From positions 248,001-312,000 of the forward strand of contig NZ_JQJK01000009.1 in assembly GCF_000745485.1 (NCBI RefSeq): DNA of 64,000 bases, given 5' to 3'. The notes under the pieces are model-generated. The model made no database searches. It was not told the origin of the DNA and worked only from the letters and a program-made list of their open reading frames with translations. The position numbers and the translations under genes are program-made. Shown in pieces: positions 48,518-57,551 of the stretch (the stretch's first letter is position 1; every line of letters starts with the position of its first letter). This stretch comes from Methanobacterium veterum (GTDB lineage Archaea; Methanobacteriota; Methanobacteria; Methanobacteriales; Methanobacteriaceae).

Positions 48518-49093
48518 TTAACCTCTTTTATTATACATCCAGTAACCGACACCTGCCACAATGAGTAGAATGATCACACCAATTATAAGCCCTGTGTTGT
48601 TTGTTTGCCCTTGAGAAGCTTGATTGGTTGGATTAACAGCGTTAGTTGCATTGGTCGATGTTGACTGGTTATTGTTAGTTGTGGATACAGGGTCTAAAAT
48701 TGCTTTTAGAACATTACCATTTTCTGAATCTATATAAATTCTTCCAACATTTTTTCCATTTTTGTCATTAACCTGTACGACCCATGAAGAGTTATAACCT
48801 TGAACCCATTCATATCTGCCAGGGCCACCGAAATCAGGGCTGTCGCCTTTAGCTTCACTTTGAGGTATCCATTTTACTTCACCAGTTTTTGTATCTTTTA
48901 CTTTAGTTTTCCAATCATCCCAGCCAGGAGTTACTGCAGTGTAAGGTAAATTATGTGCATTTAAATAGTTTTGAGCTATTGTTTTAGCTTGATTGGCGCC
49001 AATAGTAGGCCCAGAATCAGCATAGGCGAGATTTAAAATTCCTATTACAAAAATAGTTATTAAAAATATTTTAAAGATATTTTTCAATGCCAT
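48518..49093 (-). CDS. Secreted PepSY-like protein (paralogue B)
   Basis: The 191-residue paralogue has a signal peptide (1-25, ending LAYADS), a PepSY domain (IGANQAKTIAQNYLNAHNLP near 31; VGRIYIDSENGNVLKA near 118), a Ser/Asn/Thr-rich linker of about 30 residues and a C-terminal membrane helix with a short basic tail (MYNKRG). It is more similar to the paralogue at 50.5 kb than to paralogue A. The start follows GGGGGTTCG. Secreted or surface-anchored; function unknown. Confidence 0.85.
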   Translation of the reverse strand: MALKNIFKIFLITIFVIGILNLAYADSGPTIGANQAKTIAQNYLNAHNLPYTAVTPGWDDWKTKVKDTKTGEVKWIPQSEAKGDSPDFGGPGRYEWVQGYNSSWVVQVNDKNGKNVGRIYIDSENGNVLKAILDPVSTTNNNQSTSTNATNAVNPTNQASQGQTNNTGLIIGVIILLIVAGVGYWMYNKRG

Positions 49094-49244
49094 CGAACCC
49101 CCATTTATACTTTGGGTTTATTATTGGATTTAAGTGATAATAAATATTGTCTTTAAATCACTATTTTTTTTACTTAAATGGGAATATCTATAAAAAAATA
49201 AAGATTAAATAGATTAATGCATGGAAATTTGTAAATATGCATCA

Positions 49245-50324
49245 CTAAGTTACTGAAATATTTTTTACAGCATAAAATTTGTCAATATTATTTATACTTG
49301 TTTTAACGAGGCTTAAAATTGTATCTAAGTGTTTTTCTAGTTCTCCTTCCCCACCATTATTTTTCACCAGATTTTCATAATTATCGTTCACTGTAAGATA
49401 GCCTGGCATTTCATTATTATTGTGGGTTGAAGAATTGACATTTGGATTTTCCAGACATGTTAAAAACGTTGAAGGGATATTTGCGTAAGAAAAGGGCAAA
49501 TAAATGTGGCTGATGGGGTCATTTCTACCTTGGGGCTCTTCATAAGTCATGAAATCAATTTTTTCAGCATTAAAGTCATTAATTCGGGCATTGAAAACTA
49601 AAAAATTTACGAATGATTGGTTATTTTCAGCAAACGAATCTTGACTCACAAAGCATGGAATACCTTCGCCAACAGCCTCTAAGCTTATAACAGCAACAGT
49701 ATTGTTTATTGAATCCTGGTTTTCAAGAAGGTAATGTCTTGCACCTATTAAGTAGGGTATGTACATAATTTTGTTGTATTCTTCTGAATTTAGGCTGGTT
49801 CTTGGACTTGCATTAACTGGAAGAGTATATGGATCTTCACCAGCTCCAAAACCTATTAATTTAATGGTAAAATAAGGTTTTTCATGTTGATATTCCTTTG
49901 CAAGTCCTATTAGCACTGCAATTGATGTTACATCGTCATTAGCTCCTTCTGTGTAATTACCGGTATTTTTATCTTTTATTGTATCTAAATCTGCACATAT
50001 TATGATCTGTTTGGAAGATGCCCCCTTTATGATGCCTATAACATTTTCAGAGCTTTTAACACCTTTTGAATACATTGAATAATATTTAAATGATTGAACT
50101 TCGGTTTTAACTCCATAACTATTGAGTTTTGATTTGAGATAATGGGCAGTTTTATTTTCATTTTCAGATCCTGCAGGTCTAGGCCCTATTTCCTGTGAAA
50201 TGTATTTTACATCTGATACTAATGATAAATCCGAAGATTTACCATTAACATTTGAATTTATCAATAAAAGAGATATAATAACTACAAAGATTATGATTGG
50301 AATAAATATTTTTTTAAAATTCAT
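49245..50324 (-). CDS. M28-family peptidase homologue with altered active-site residues
   Basis: The 359-residue protein has a signal or anchor helix (5-25) and a peptidase fold like M28 aminopeptidases. The usual AHxDS/T zinc motif appears as ICADLDTIK near residue 109, with His replaced by Asp. GANDDVTSIAVL near 128 keeps its Asp. The catalytic EE pair appears as GAGEDP, with the first Glu replaced by Gly. A late STHNNNEMPG keeps a His. It may be a weak or non-catalytic relative, perhaps a binder. It sits between two PepSY genes, and PepSY proteins often pair with peptidases. Confidence 0.8.
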   Translation of the reverse strand: MNFKKIFIPIIIFVVIISLLLINSNVNGKSSDLSLVSDVKYISQEIGPRPAGSENENKTAHYLKSKLNSYGVKTEVQSFKYYSMYSKGVKSSENVIGIIKGASSKQIIICADLDTIKDKNTGNYTEGANDDVTSIAVLIGLAKEYQHEKPYFTIKLIGFGAGEDPYTLPVNASPRTSLNSEEYNKIMYIPYLIGARHYLLENQDSINNTVAVISLEAVGEGIPCFVSQDSFAENNQSFVNFLVFNARINDFNAEKIDFMTYEEPQGRNDPISHIYLPFSYANIPSTFLTCLENPNVNSSTHNNNEMPGYLTVNDNYENLVKNNGGEGELEKHLDTILSLVKTSINNIDKFYAVKNISVT

Positions 50325-50342
50325 CTTATTTGCTCCTAAAAA

Positions 50343-50465
50343 ATAAATCCCTCGAAATCATAGATTTAGGGGTATCACAATCTTCGATTGTGAAAAACCT
50401 ACAGAAATTCTATGAATTTCGAGAGTTTCTTAGGTACCAAAAATCTATGATTTTCGAGTAAGGTT
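50343..50465. repeat. Palindrome-cluster element, copy 5
   Basis: Between the M28 and third PepSY genes lie four palindromes: CGAAATCATAGATTT, CACAATCTTCGATTGTG, GAAATTCTATGAATTTC and CAAAAATCTATGATTTTCG. They are joined by longer linkers than in other copies. I could not identify a clean flanking duplication. The right end touches the stop codon of the PepSY gene, whose last residues (MYTRI) differ from its paralogues. Confidence 0.75.
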
Positions 50466-50468
50466 ACC

Positions 50469-51077
50469 TCATATTCTGGTATACATGAAGTAGCCAGCAC
50501 CTATTGCAATAATTAAAGCGATTATACCAAATATTTCTGTACTAAAGCCTGAGGGCTCTGATTTACTGTTTGATTCAGGGAAAGTCTGACTGGTTGCATT
50601 GGTCCCATTAGTTGTATTTTTTAGTGCAGTATTTTCGGTTGTTTTGGATAAATTTTTGGTTTGGAACTTTTTTGGTACTGTAACTTTTAGAATTTTACCA
50701 GTTTCTCCATCAATGTAGATAGTTCCTGTATTTTTCCCATCCCTGCTGTTAACTTGTACAAGCCATACTCCGTACATATTATCGAAAACTTTTTTGTATA
50801 TGCCAGGTCCACCAAACTCTGGGTCATCGTGAATGAATGTGTTAATGGATATCCATTCTTTTTCTCCAGTTTTGGTATTTTTAACATAGTAATACCAGAT
50901 GTTCCCGTTAGGAGTTACTGCAGTGTAGGGCAAGTTATGGGAATTCAAATAATTTTGTGCTATTGTTTTAGCCTGATTTTCCCCTATGCTTGGCCCTGTA
51001 TCTGCATAGGCACAGTTTAAGATTGTTATTATTAAGATAGTTATTACTGCCAGTTTAAAGATGCTTTTAATTGCCAT
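50469..51077 (-). CDS. Secreted PepSY-like protein (paralogue C)
   Basis: The 202-residue paralogue has a signal peptide (1-25, ending CAYADT), a PepSY domain (IGENQAKTIAQNYLNSHNLP near 31; NTGTIYIDGETGKILKV near 115), a Ser/Thr/Asn linker and a C-terminal helix ending MYTRI. Its stop is only a few bases from a palindrome-cluster element, and its ribosome site (GGAGGTGAT) abuts two more tandem copies. The gene is therefore flanked on both sides by elements but still intact. Confidence 0.85.
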   Translation of the reverse strand: MAIKSIFKLAVITILIITILNCAYADTGPSIGENQAKTIAQNYLNSHNLPYTAVTPNGNIWYYYVKNTKTGEKEWISINTFIHDDPEFGGPGIYKKVFDNMYGVWLVQVNSRDGKNTGTIYIDGETGKILKVTVPKKFQTKNLSKTTENTALKNTTNGTNATSQTFPESNSKSEPSGFSTEIFGIIALIIAIGAGYFMYTRI

Positions 51078-51081
51078 TTAA

Positions 51082-51344
51082 TCACCTCCAAAGAATTTTT
51101 AATTTTTTGGGGTCCTCGAAATTCGCAGAATTTCGGGACATCGAAAGTGAAGCTTTCGAATGTTCAGGAAATGCTGCCAAAACCTTCGATTTTGGCATGC
51201 AAGCATTTCCTTCAACCTCCTAAATTTTTTAATAAAAAATTTTGGGGCCATAGAACACTGTGTGTTCGGGGCATGGAAAATTTTATAAAAATTTTCAAAT
51301 GTTTAGGAAATTATAAATTTCAATTGTAATTTCCTTCAACCTCC
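51082..51344. repeat. Two tandem palindrome-cluster elements (copies 6a and 6b) at a Shine-Dalgarno
   Basis: TCACCTCC (51082-51089), which is the complement of the PepSY gene ribosome site GGAGGTGA, is followed by TCAACCTCC at 51212-51220 and again at 51336-51344. The two repeats therefore enclose units of about 131 and 124 nt. Each unit has an AT-rich hairpin, a GG-CC or GGCCA linker, a second hairpin, GGGCAT or GGACAT, a third hairpin, AAATGTTT or AATGTTC, and a final stem AGGAAAT/ATTTCCT. The order is the same in copy 4, read on the other strand. Confidence 0.88.
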
Positions 51345-51876
51345 CACAAATTTTTAATTTATTATTAAATCAACTTATTAATAAACCTTTTGTAGGATGT
51401 TTATTTTTGTTATAAAAGCTTTATTAGTAAAATTAGTATGTATTGGGGGATATAAAGCTTAATATAGATTTTTAAAAGAGTATAACATGTATATATATTA
51501 AAAAGATATTATTTAAGATTTTAAAAGATCAATAGGCGTGTATAATTTTTATATTTAGTTTATATTACAATTAAAAATGTTTAATATGCATTTAAAATTA
51601 TTTTAAAGATATTTTTTGTTGATATTGCTTTTTTATCCAGTTATCGTAGGTATTGACTATTTTAAGGTAGCATAACTTTTCACGTATTGTAAACTTTATA
51701 CGGGTTTTTCAGCACTGCTAAATTTTGAGAAGTATAAAAATAATAATTTAAATTAAAGGAATTAAGACTGGATTAAATCCAATCTTAACCCTATGATTTA
51801 ACAGCGCATAGTTATGGACCTAACGATGCAGCGTGTTAACTTGATTGACAAATAAATTAAAATGAAATATATCTGT
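51345..51876. other. AT-rich gap downstream of the MsvR-like gene
   Basis: Beyond the tandem elements this is mostly AT-rich DNA with no gene. It includes the DUF11-derived fragment at 51797-51839 that is listed separately. No other structure stood out. Confidence 0.3.
51797..51839 (+). pseudogene. Remnant of a DUF11 repeat
   Basis: TTATGGACCTAACGATGCAG and one more base match, without a break, a 21-base stretch of the large DUF11 gene near 55090. The alignment extends on both sides with a few differences (TTTAACAGC upstream and GTTAA downstream). In frame it reads LTAHSYGPNDAAC followed by a stop, against LTASNYGPNDAANV in the gene. This small piece lies 3.3 kb from its match and is not part of any open frame, so it is a decayed copy or a recombination scar. 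Confidence 0.65.
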
Positions 51877-52671
51877 TTAAATGAACTCTATCGATCCTTT
51901 TACAGGTAAGTTTATTTTTTTATCTAACTTTTTTATAACAAAGGTGCAGTATTTATCTCCTTTAGCAACACATTTAATTTCCTCAACTGAAACTTCAGAT
52001 TGGAAATGAATGGAGAAAATGGACTCGAAAGACCCTTTAGCAATTGCACAATTGGGGGTCCCTGTATTAACCATGTTTTTGCATTCGAAATTATCATCGA
52101 TACGAATAGTTAATGGATCTTCACCTATTAATGCGACATGTCCCGCTTCGAATTTATCGAAAAAAACAGCCATATTTTCAATTAATTTCTTAGTCTGGGG
52201 AGATTGGACTTGTTCGTACATTGATTCGCCCATAAAATTTCCTATATTAACCAGTAATGGATCTATGTCAATGCCGTTGTTACTTAAAAAAAATCTAATG
52301 CTTCGCAGGGATAATGCATAAAAATCAACTGGATTGTCAAGTTGAGTAAAACAATTCTTAAAGTAGTTTTTTAGATTAATATTTAATTTTATATCTGTAG
52401 ATAATTCAACATACTGCTTTGCTTTAATATGAAATAGTTTCTTTCGTTTATCGTAAGGATCACTTTTTGATCCAATTAAGCCTCTATCTTCAAGTATTTT
52501 TAGATGATTTGAGAGAGTAGGTTTGGATTTGCCAGTTTTATCCAGGATTTCGTCAAAATAAAGATCTTTTTCTTCAAGGAGTGATAATATTTTAGTTTTA
52601 GTGGCAGACTCAATTATTTTGGGCCCCTCTGGAGTCATATATAATTGTACATAATCAGATGTTTTTGCCAT
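51877..52671 (-). CDS. ArsR-type HTH regulator with V4R domain, MsvR-like
   Basis: The 264-residue protein has a winged-helix domain (residues 18-95, with SKPTLSNHLKILEDRGLIG near 49) followed by a V4R domain with several cysteines (residue 108 in NCFTQLD, a KNMVNTGTPNCAIAKG segment near 203-215 and CVAKGDKYCTFVIKK near 238-250). This is the layout of MsvR, a methanogen redox-sensing regulator that binds DNA under reducing conditions. Identification as MsvR is by domain order. Its targets here are unknown. It is divergent from the DUF11 gene across a 740-base spacer. Confidence 0.85.
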   Translation of the reverse strand: MAKTSDYVQLYMTPEGPKIIESATKTKILSLLEEKDLYFDEILDKTGKSKPTLSNHLKILEDRGLIGSKSDPYDKRKKLFHIKAKQYVELSTDIKLNINLKNYFKNCFTQLDNPVDFYALSLRSIRFFLSNNGIDIDPLLVNIGNFMGESMYEQVQSPQTKKLIENMAVFFDKFEAGHVALIGEDPLTIRIDDNFECKNMVNTGTPNCAIAKGSFESIFSIHFQSEVSVEEIKCVAKGDKYCTFVIKKLDKKINLPVKGSIEFI

Positions 52672-53145
52672 ATAGTTAAATAGTGTAAATCTAGTATATA
52701 ATTTTTCGGGACATATGATAATTGTTTTTATTGATTAAAACAATTTTGTTAACTTATTGATTAATAAAATATTATAATATCCTTTATTTGTATTAAAACA
52801 AATTATTAACACTTATTTGATATAACAACCTGTGAATATGGTTTATTCTATATTTTAATATAAATAACTGTTTTAAAGTATATATTTATCTTTATAATTG
52901 TTTTAATAAACTATTTATATTATTTAAGAGGCTTTATGTAATTTGGGTTTTAATAAAATTTTATTATGAGGCATACTTTTATTACAAATTAATATTAGAC
53001 TTTATATTTTTAAATTATATAATAAAAAGTGTTTTTTATTTTTAGAAAGTTCTATTAACCTCAATTAGATTGAACTGACCATAATTTTTGACATATATTG
53101 AATTATTCAAACATGTAGAAACCTTTTTATAGTGGAAGGAACAAA
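52672..53145. other. AT-rich gap upstream of the tiny genes and DUF11
   Basis: Very AT-rich, with poly-T and poly-A runs. It includes the promoter of the MsvR-like gene close to 52690. A TTTTTATAGT box near 53123 may serve the tiny frames that follow. No other feature. Confidence 0.3.
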
Positions 53146-53232
53146 ATGCCGGGTAAGAAAATAATAAGAAATTATATTAATTTAGACTATCTTGTATTTG
53201 GACTATACCAAGTTTTAAAAGTCAGGAGTTAA
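53146..53232 (+). CDS. Tiny frame upstream of DUF11 (28 aa)
   Basis: It starts ATG at 53146 behind GGAAGGA and encodes MPGKKIIRNYINLDYLVFG and a short tail ending VRS. Its stop overlaps the AGGAG ribosome site of the next tiny frame. The pairing of ribosome sites suggests coupled translation, but composition alone cannot prove that these frames are genes. Confidence 0.35.
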   Translation: MPGKKIIRNYINLDYLVFGLYQVLKVRS

Positions 53233-53237
53233 TTTCC

Positions 53238-53345
53238 ATGAGTATTTTATTAAAAAAGGTAAAAATTGAATTAATTTCATCTGTAATAATAGTCAATAGC
53301 GGCGTAATTGCCTATTACTTATGTAGGGGTGATATATTAGCTTAA
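53238..53345 (+). CDS. Tiny frame upstream of DUF11 (35 aa, one hydrophobic helix)
   Basis: ATG at 53238 follows AGGAG at seven bases, immediately after the preceding tiny frame. It encodes MSILLKKVKIELISSVIIVN and a continued hydrophobic stretch ending CRGDILA. It lies 70 bases before the start of the DUF11 gene, on the same strand. Function unknown; it may be leader-type or a small membrane protein. Confidence 0.4.
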   Translation: MSILLKKVKIELISSVIIVNSGVIAYYLCRGDILA

Positions 53346-53414
53346 GACGGATTATGGGTGAAAAATGAAATGAAATAAAAGAAATGAATTGATTATGATA
53401 GGAGGTGAAATTAG

Positions 53415-56400
53415 GTGAAATATAGTAAAAAACATGGGGTATTTTTGTTTGCAGTATTATTCCTTGCACTAATGCTGTGTAGTACAGCTTCTGCAGCAAC
53501 CACAGGTAACGTAACACTTAATGTCAGCGGTGCAAATAATGTTACAAATTCTATAATTTCAGGTAAAGTTATAGAAAGTCCATCAAATTCAGGATTAACT
53601 GGGGTTTCAATTAAAGCCGAAACTACAGGTGGTAATCTTTTAGCGGAAACAATAACAGGAACAAACGGTACATATGCTTTGAACTTTACCAGTTCTGATA
53701 AAGCATTCAAAGTTACTGCAAGTAAGTTAGGTTATATTTCTTACACTCAAAAAGTGAATGTAAGTCCTAACGCAAATGATCCAAATACTCTATATGGCAC
53801 TGCAAATTTTACACTATATAAATTACATGCATACAGTGGTAATGCTTCAAGTTATGTATTGAATGTAGGCGTGCTTCCACAAGTTTTATTGGATCTTTAC
53901 GCCGGAAAATCAAGTTCTTGGGTGAATAGTACAGCTTCGCCTTACGCAAGTAGCGCGGACACACCTTTAGAAATTAAACTTCTTAACGGCAGTTTATTAT
54001 CTGGCCTTTTAGATGTGAATTCAACAGGAGATCAGGGTACTGTAAATGGAGGTATACTTCCATCAAATTTACCAGCTCTACTGCAAGCTTTAGGACTTAA
54101 AATAGGCCTTTTAAATGCTACTGCTAATTCAAGTACTCATCCTCCAGCAGCAAATGGAGGAAGTAGTGTAGCATCAGTTGATCTGAATCTGCTTAACTTG
54201 CTTCCAGTTCTGAATTTAAGTATAATAAATTCAAGTACTAGTGTAACACCAAATGCAAATGTTACCGCAGTAACAAGTACATCAGGAAATGGGGTAGCAG
54301 ATATAACCCTTTTAGGAGGGGTATTGCAGATCAAAGCGTTACAGGTAACTGCAACAGCAACTGCAAATGGACAACCTGGTGGAGCTAGCGCTAATTTCAA
54401 ATGGTCAGTAGCTGATATACTGCTTAACGGTAAGAGTATTCTAAGTGAATTAACAGCAAAACTTTCTGTTGAACTTCCGGGAGTACTGAACATATCTATA
54501 GGTAATCCTGTAATAAATATAGCTGCAGATGGAACATCTGCTAGCGTATCTGGAGATGCTATAAATGTAGAGCTCCTTGGATTGCTTTTAGGTGGAGTAA
54601 AACTTACAATTGGACACGCTGACGCTGCAGCACAATTTGTAGCTGATGCAAAAGCTGACTTAAGTCTAACTAAAACAGTAGATGATGCAACACCACAATA
54701 CCAGCAAAATGTTACATTTACATTAACTGCACATAACAACGGGCCTGCCACCGCAACAAACGTTGCAGTAACTGATAAATTACCAACTGGGCTCAAATTT
54801 GTCTCAGCAGATGGTAACTACGATGCTGCAACTGGTGTATGGACTGTTGGGAATTTAGCAAGCGGTGCAACTGCTGTATTACATATAGTAGCACAGGCTA
54901 TCGCTGCAAACACTCAACTAACAAACACTGCAGTTATAGGCGGAAATCAGACCGATACAAATTCCAGTAACAATCAGGCTAATGTAACTATAAATGTGGG
55001 GCCTGCTTCTGACCTGGGTATTAAAATAACCGTGAATAATGCAAATCCAAAATATTTAGATTATGTAACTTTCACTTTAACAGCAAGTAATTATGGACCT
55101 AACGATGCAGCAAACGTTAAAGTGTACAATACATTACCTAAAGGATTTAATTATGTGTCAGATGATTCTAACGGTAAATTTAATTCTACCTCTGGATTAT
55201 GGGCAGTCGGTCCTTTAGCTAACGGTGCTTCAGCTATACTGCATATAGTAGCACAGGCTATGATTTCCAATGCTACAGTAACTGATACTGCTAATATAAC
55301 TGATCCAGACCCTACTAACACTACAGAATTCTATGATCCAAATTCTAGCAATGACAATGCGAGTGTATCAGTTGATGTAGGGCCTGCTACAGACCCTGCT
55401 GTAACCATAACAGCATCGGCTCCACGTTGTAACTGTCTGGATGAGGTCATGTTTACATTAACTGCACGTAACAATGGGCCAAACAATGCAACAGGAGTAA
55501 CTGTAATGGCCGCACTGCCTGCAGGACTTAAATTTGTATCTGCCGACGGTACATATAACTCAACAACAGGAAAATGGACCATCGGAAACTTAGCAAGCGG
55601 CGCAGCTGCTACACTACACTTAGTAGCACAGGCTACTGGTTCAAGGACTACAGTAACTACTGCAGCATCTATATTTGGATATGAACTTGATACAAATGAT
55701 ACAAACAACAATGTTAATGTAACTACAATTTTGGATCCGGTCACTGACTTAAGTATAACCAAAACTGCTGACAAAGCTACAGTTAACTACCTGCAGAATG
55801 TGACCTTTACATTAACAGCACATAACAGCGGACCTAATGATGCAACTGGTGTTACTGTAACTGATAAGTTACCATCTGGACTTAAATTCTTGTCTGCTAG
55901 TGGTAATGGTACATATAACGCTACAACTGGTGTATGGACTATTGGTAATTTAGCTAACGGTGCAACTGCTGCCTTAAAAATAGTAGCACAGGCTATTACC
56001 TCAAACACTAAATTAACAAACACAGCTGTTATAAACCCGAACACTGCTGCAAACGAAAATGATTTAAACACTACTAACAACCAGGCTAATATAACCGTAA
56101 CTGTGAACCCTGCTTCTGATTTAAGTATAGCTAAAACAGTAAGCAATGCAAACCCAAAATATCTACAAAATGTGACTTTCACATTAACTGCACATAACAA
56201 TGGGCCAGATAACGCTACTGGTGTTACTGTAACTGATAAGTTACCATCTGGACTTAAATTCTTGTCTGCTAGTGGTAATGGTACATATAACGCTACAACT
56301 GGTGTATGGACTATTGGTAATTTAGCTAACGGTGCTGATGCCATATTAAAAATTGTAGCACAGGTTACTATTTCTAATGGTAAGGCTACCAACATAGCTG

Positions 56401-57359
56401 TTATAAATGAAACCAACTATGATCAGAACAATACCAACAACCAGGGTAATACAACCGTAGTTGTAGGTCCAGCTTCTGATCTTAGCATCACTAAAACAGC
56501 AAGCGCCAGCAAAATTAACTATTTAGGACAAGTAACTTTCACATTAACAGCAAGAAACAATGGACCTGATGCTGCTACTGGTGTTACTGTAACTGATAAG
56601 TTACCTACAGGACTTAAATTCTTGTCTGCTAGTGGTAATGGTACATATAACGCTACAACTGGTGTATGGACTGTTGGTAATTTAGCTAACGGTGCAACTG
56701 CTGCCTTAAAAATAGTAGCACAGGGTATTGTTGCAAACACTGCATTAACCAATGTCGCAATTGTAACCGGAACAAACTATGATCAGAATTCAACCAACAA
56801 CCAGGGTAATACAACTGTAACCACAGGTCCAGCTTCTGATCTGGGCATAACCATGACAGTTAACAAACCACATCCAAAATATATGGAGTATGTGACTTTC
56901 ACTTTGACAGCAAGTAATTATGGACCTAATGCTGCACCAAACGTTAAGGTATACGTTACATTACCTAATGGGCTCAAATTTATCTCAGCTGATGGTACAT
57001 ATAACGCTACATATAACTCAACAACTGGATTATGGTCTGTAGGTCCTATGGCTGTTAACACTAATCAGACATTACACATAGTAGCACAAGCTATGGCCTC
57101 AAACATAGTACTGACAGCTAAAGCATACATAACTGATCCTCCAGAAGATCTCAGTGAATTCTTTGATCCCAACAGTGACAATGACAATGCAGATACTACA
57201 TTGGATGTAGGTGAAAATGGTTCATCAGATACAGGCACAGATACTGGTACAAATACGCCATCAAAAACTATTCCGATGCAAAAAACAGGAATTCCCGCTG
57301 TTGGAATCTTACTGGCTGCATTAATGGTTTTTGCTGGAATAAGACCTAGAATGAAATAA
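53415..57359 (+). CDS. Large secreted DUF11-repeat surface protein
   Basis: The 1314-residue protein starts at GTG behind AGGAGGTGA. It has a signal peptide (1-28, ending STASA), a carboxypeptidase-regulatory-like beta domain (about 45-125), a low-complexity region (125-415) and seven DUF11 repeats of about 115 residues (415-1260), each with VTFTLTAxNxGP and GLKFxSAxGxYN motifs. A Thr/Gly-rich linker and a C-terminal membrane helix (PMQKTGIPAVGILLAALMVF) with a basic end follow, consistent with anchoring. Repeats 4-6 are almost identical in DNA, a sign of recent exchange. Role: adhesion or S-layer-like. Confidence 0.9.
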   Translation: MKYSKKHGVFLFAVLFLALMLCSTASAATTGNVTLNVSGANNVTNSIISGKVIESPSNSGLTGVSIKAETTGGNLLAETITGTNGTYALNFTSSDKAFKVTASKLGYISYTQKVNVSPNANDPNTLYGTANFTLYKLHAYSGNASSYVLNVGVLPQVLLDLYAGKSSSWVNSTASPYASSADTPLEIKLLNGSLLSGLLDVNSTGDQGTVNGGILPSNLPALLQALGLKIGLLNATANSSTHPPAANGGSSVASVDLNLLNLLPVLNLSIINSSTSVTPNANVTAVTSTSGNGVADITLLGGVLQIKALQVTATATANGQPGGASANFKWSVADILLNGKSILSELTAKLSVELPGVLNISIGNPVINIAADGTSASVSGDAINVELLGLLLGGVKLTIGHADAAAQFVADAKADLSLTKTVDDATPQYQQNVTFTLTAHNNGPATATNVAVTDKLPTGLKFVSADGNYDAATGVWTVGNLASGATAVLHIVAQAIAANTQLTNTAVIGGNQTDTNSSNNQANVTINVGPASDLGIKITVNNANPKYLDYVTFTLTASNYGPNDAANVKVYNTLPKGFNYVSDDSNGKFNSTSGLWAVGPLANGASAILHIVAQAMISNATVTDTANITDPDPTNTTEFYDPNSSNDNASVSVDVGPATDPAVTITASAPRCNCLDEVMFTLTARNNGPNNATGVTVMAALPAGLKFVSADGTYNSTTGKWTIGNLASGAAATLHLVAQATGSRTTVTTAASIFGYELDTNDTNNNVNVTTILDPVTDLSITKTADKATVNYLQNVTFTLTAHNSGPNDATGVTVTDKLPSGLKFLSASGNGTYNATTGVWTIGNLANGATAALKIVAQAITSNTKLTNTAVINPNTAANENDLNTTNNQANITVTVNPASDLSIAKTVSNANPKYLQNVTFTLTAHNNGPDNATGVTVTDKLPSGLKFLSASGNGTYNATTGVWTIGNLANGADAILKIVAQVTISNGKATNIAVINETNYDQNNTNNQGNTTVVVGPASDLSITKTASASKINYLGQVTFTLTARNNGPDAATGVTVTDKLPTGLKFLSASGNGTYNATTGVWTVGNLANGATAALKIVAQGIVANTALTNVAIVTGTNYDQNSTNNQGNTTVTTGPASDLGITMTVNKPHPKYMEYVTFTLTASNYGPNAAPNVKVYVTLPNGLKFISADGTYNATYNSTTGLWSVGPMAVNTNQTLHIVAQAMASNIVLTAKAYITDPPEDLSEFFDPNSDNDNADTTLDVGENGSSDTGTDTGTNTPSKTIPMQKTGIPAVGILLAALMVFAGIRPRMK

Positions 57360-57377
57360 AAAGATAAATCTATTTTG

Positions 57378-57445
57378 CTCGAAAATCAAAGCATGCAAAC
57401 ACCTTGTGTTTGCTGTTGAAATTAAAATTTCGACAGATTTTCGAG
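57378..57445 (+). repeat. Palindrome-cluster element, copy 7, near the DUF11 3' end; possible terminator
   Basis: An outer stem CTCGAAAATC/GATTTTCGAG encloses GCATG, the hairpin CAAACACCTTGTGTTTG, CTGTTG, and a hairpin with AAATT/AATTT arms. The linkers GCATG and CTGTT match copy 2. The structure looks like a copy inserted into the loop of a simple palindrome. A long T run follows at once, so it probably also ends the DUF11 transcript. Confidence 0.75.
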
Positions 57446-57551
57446 ATTTTTTTTTTAAATGATTTAATAATTCAAATGTATTTTTAACTTATTCTAAAAT
57501 TATAATAATTTAGTTATTGAATGTGTAAATTATTTTAAGTTTATATCTAAA

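Noticed and set aside
54137..56752. Several long minus-strand frames inside the DUF11 gene
   Set aside because: They mirror the repetitive coding strand, have no ribosome sites, and show no protein family; judged to be shadows.
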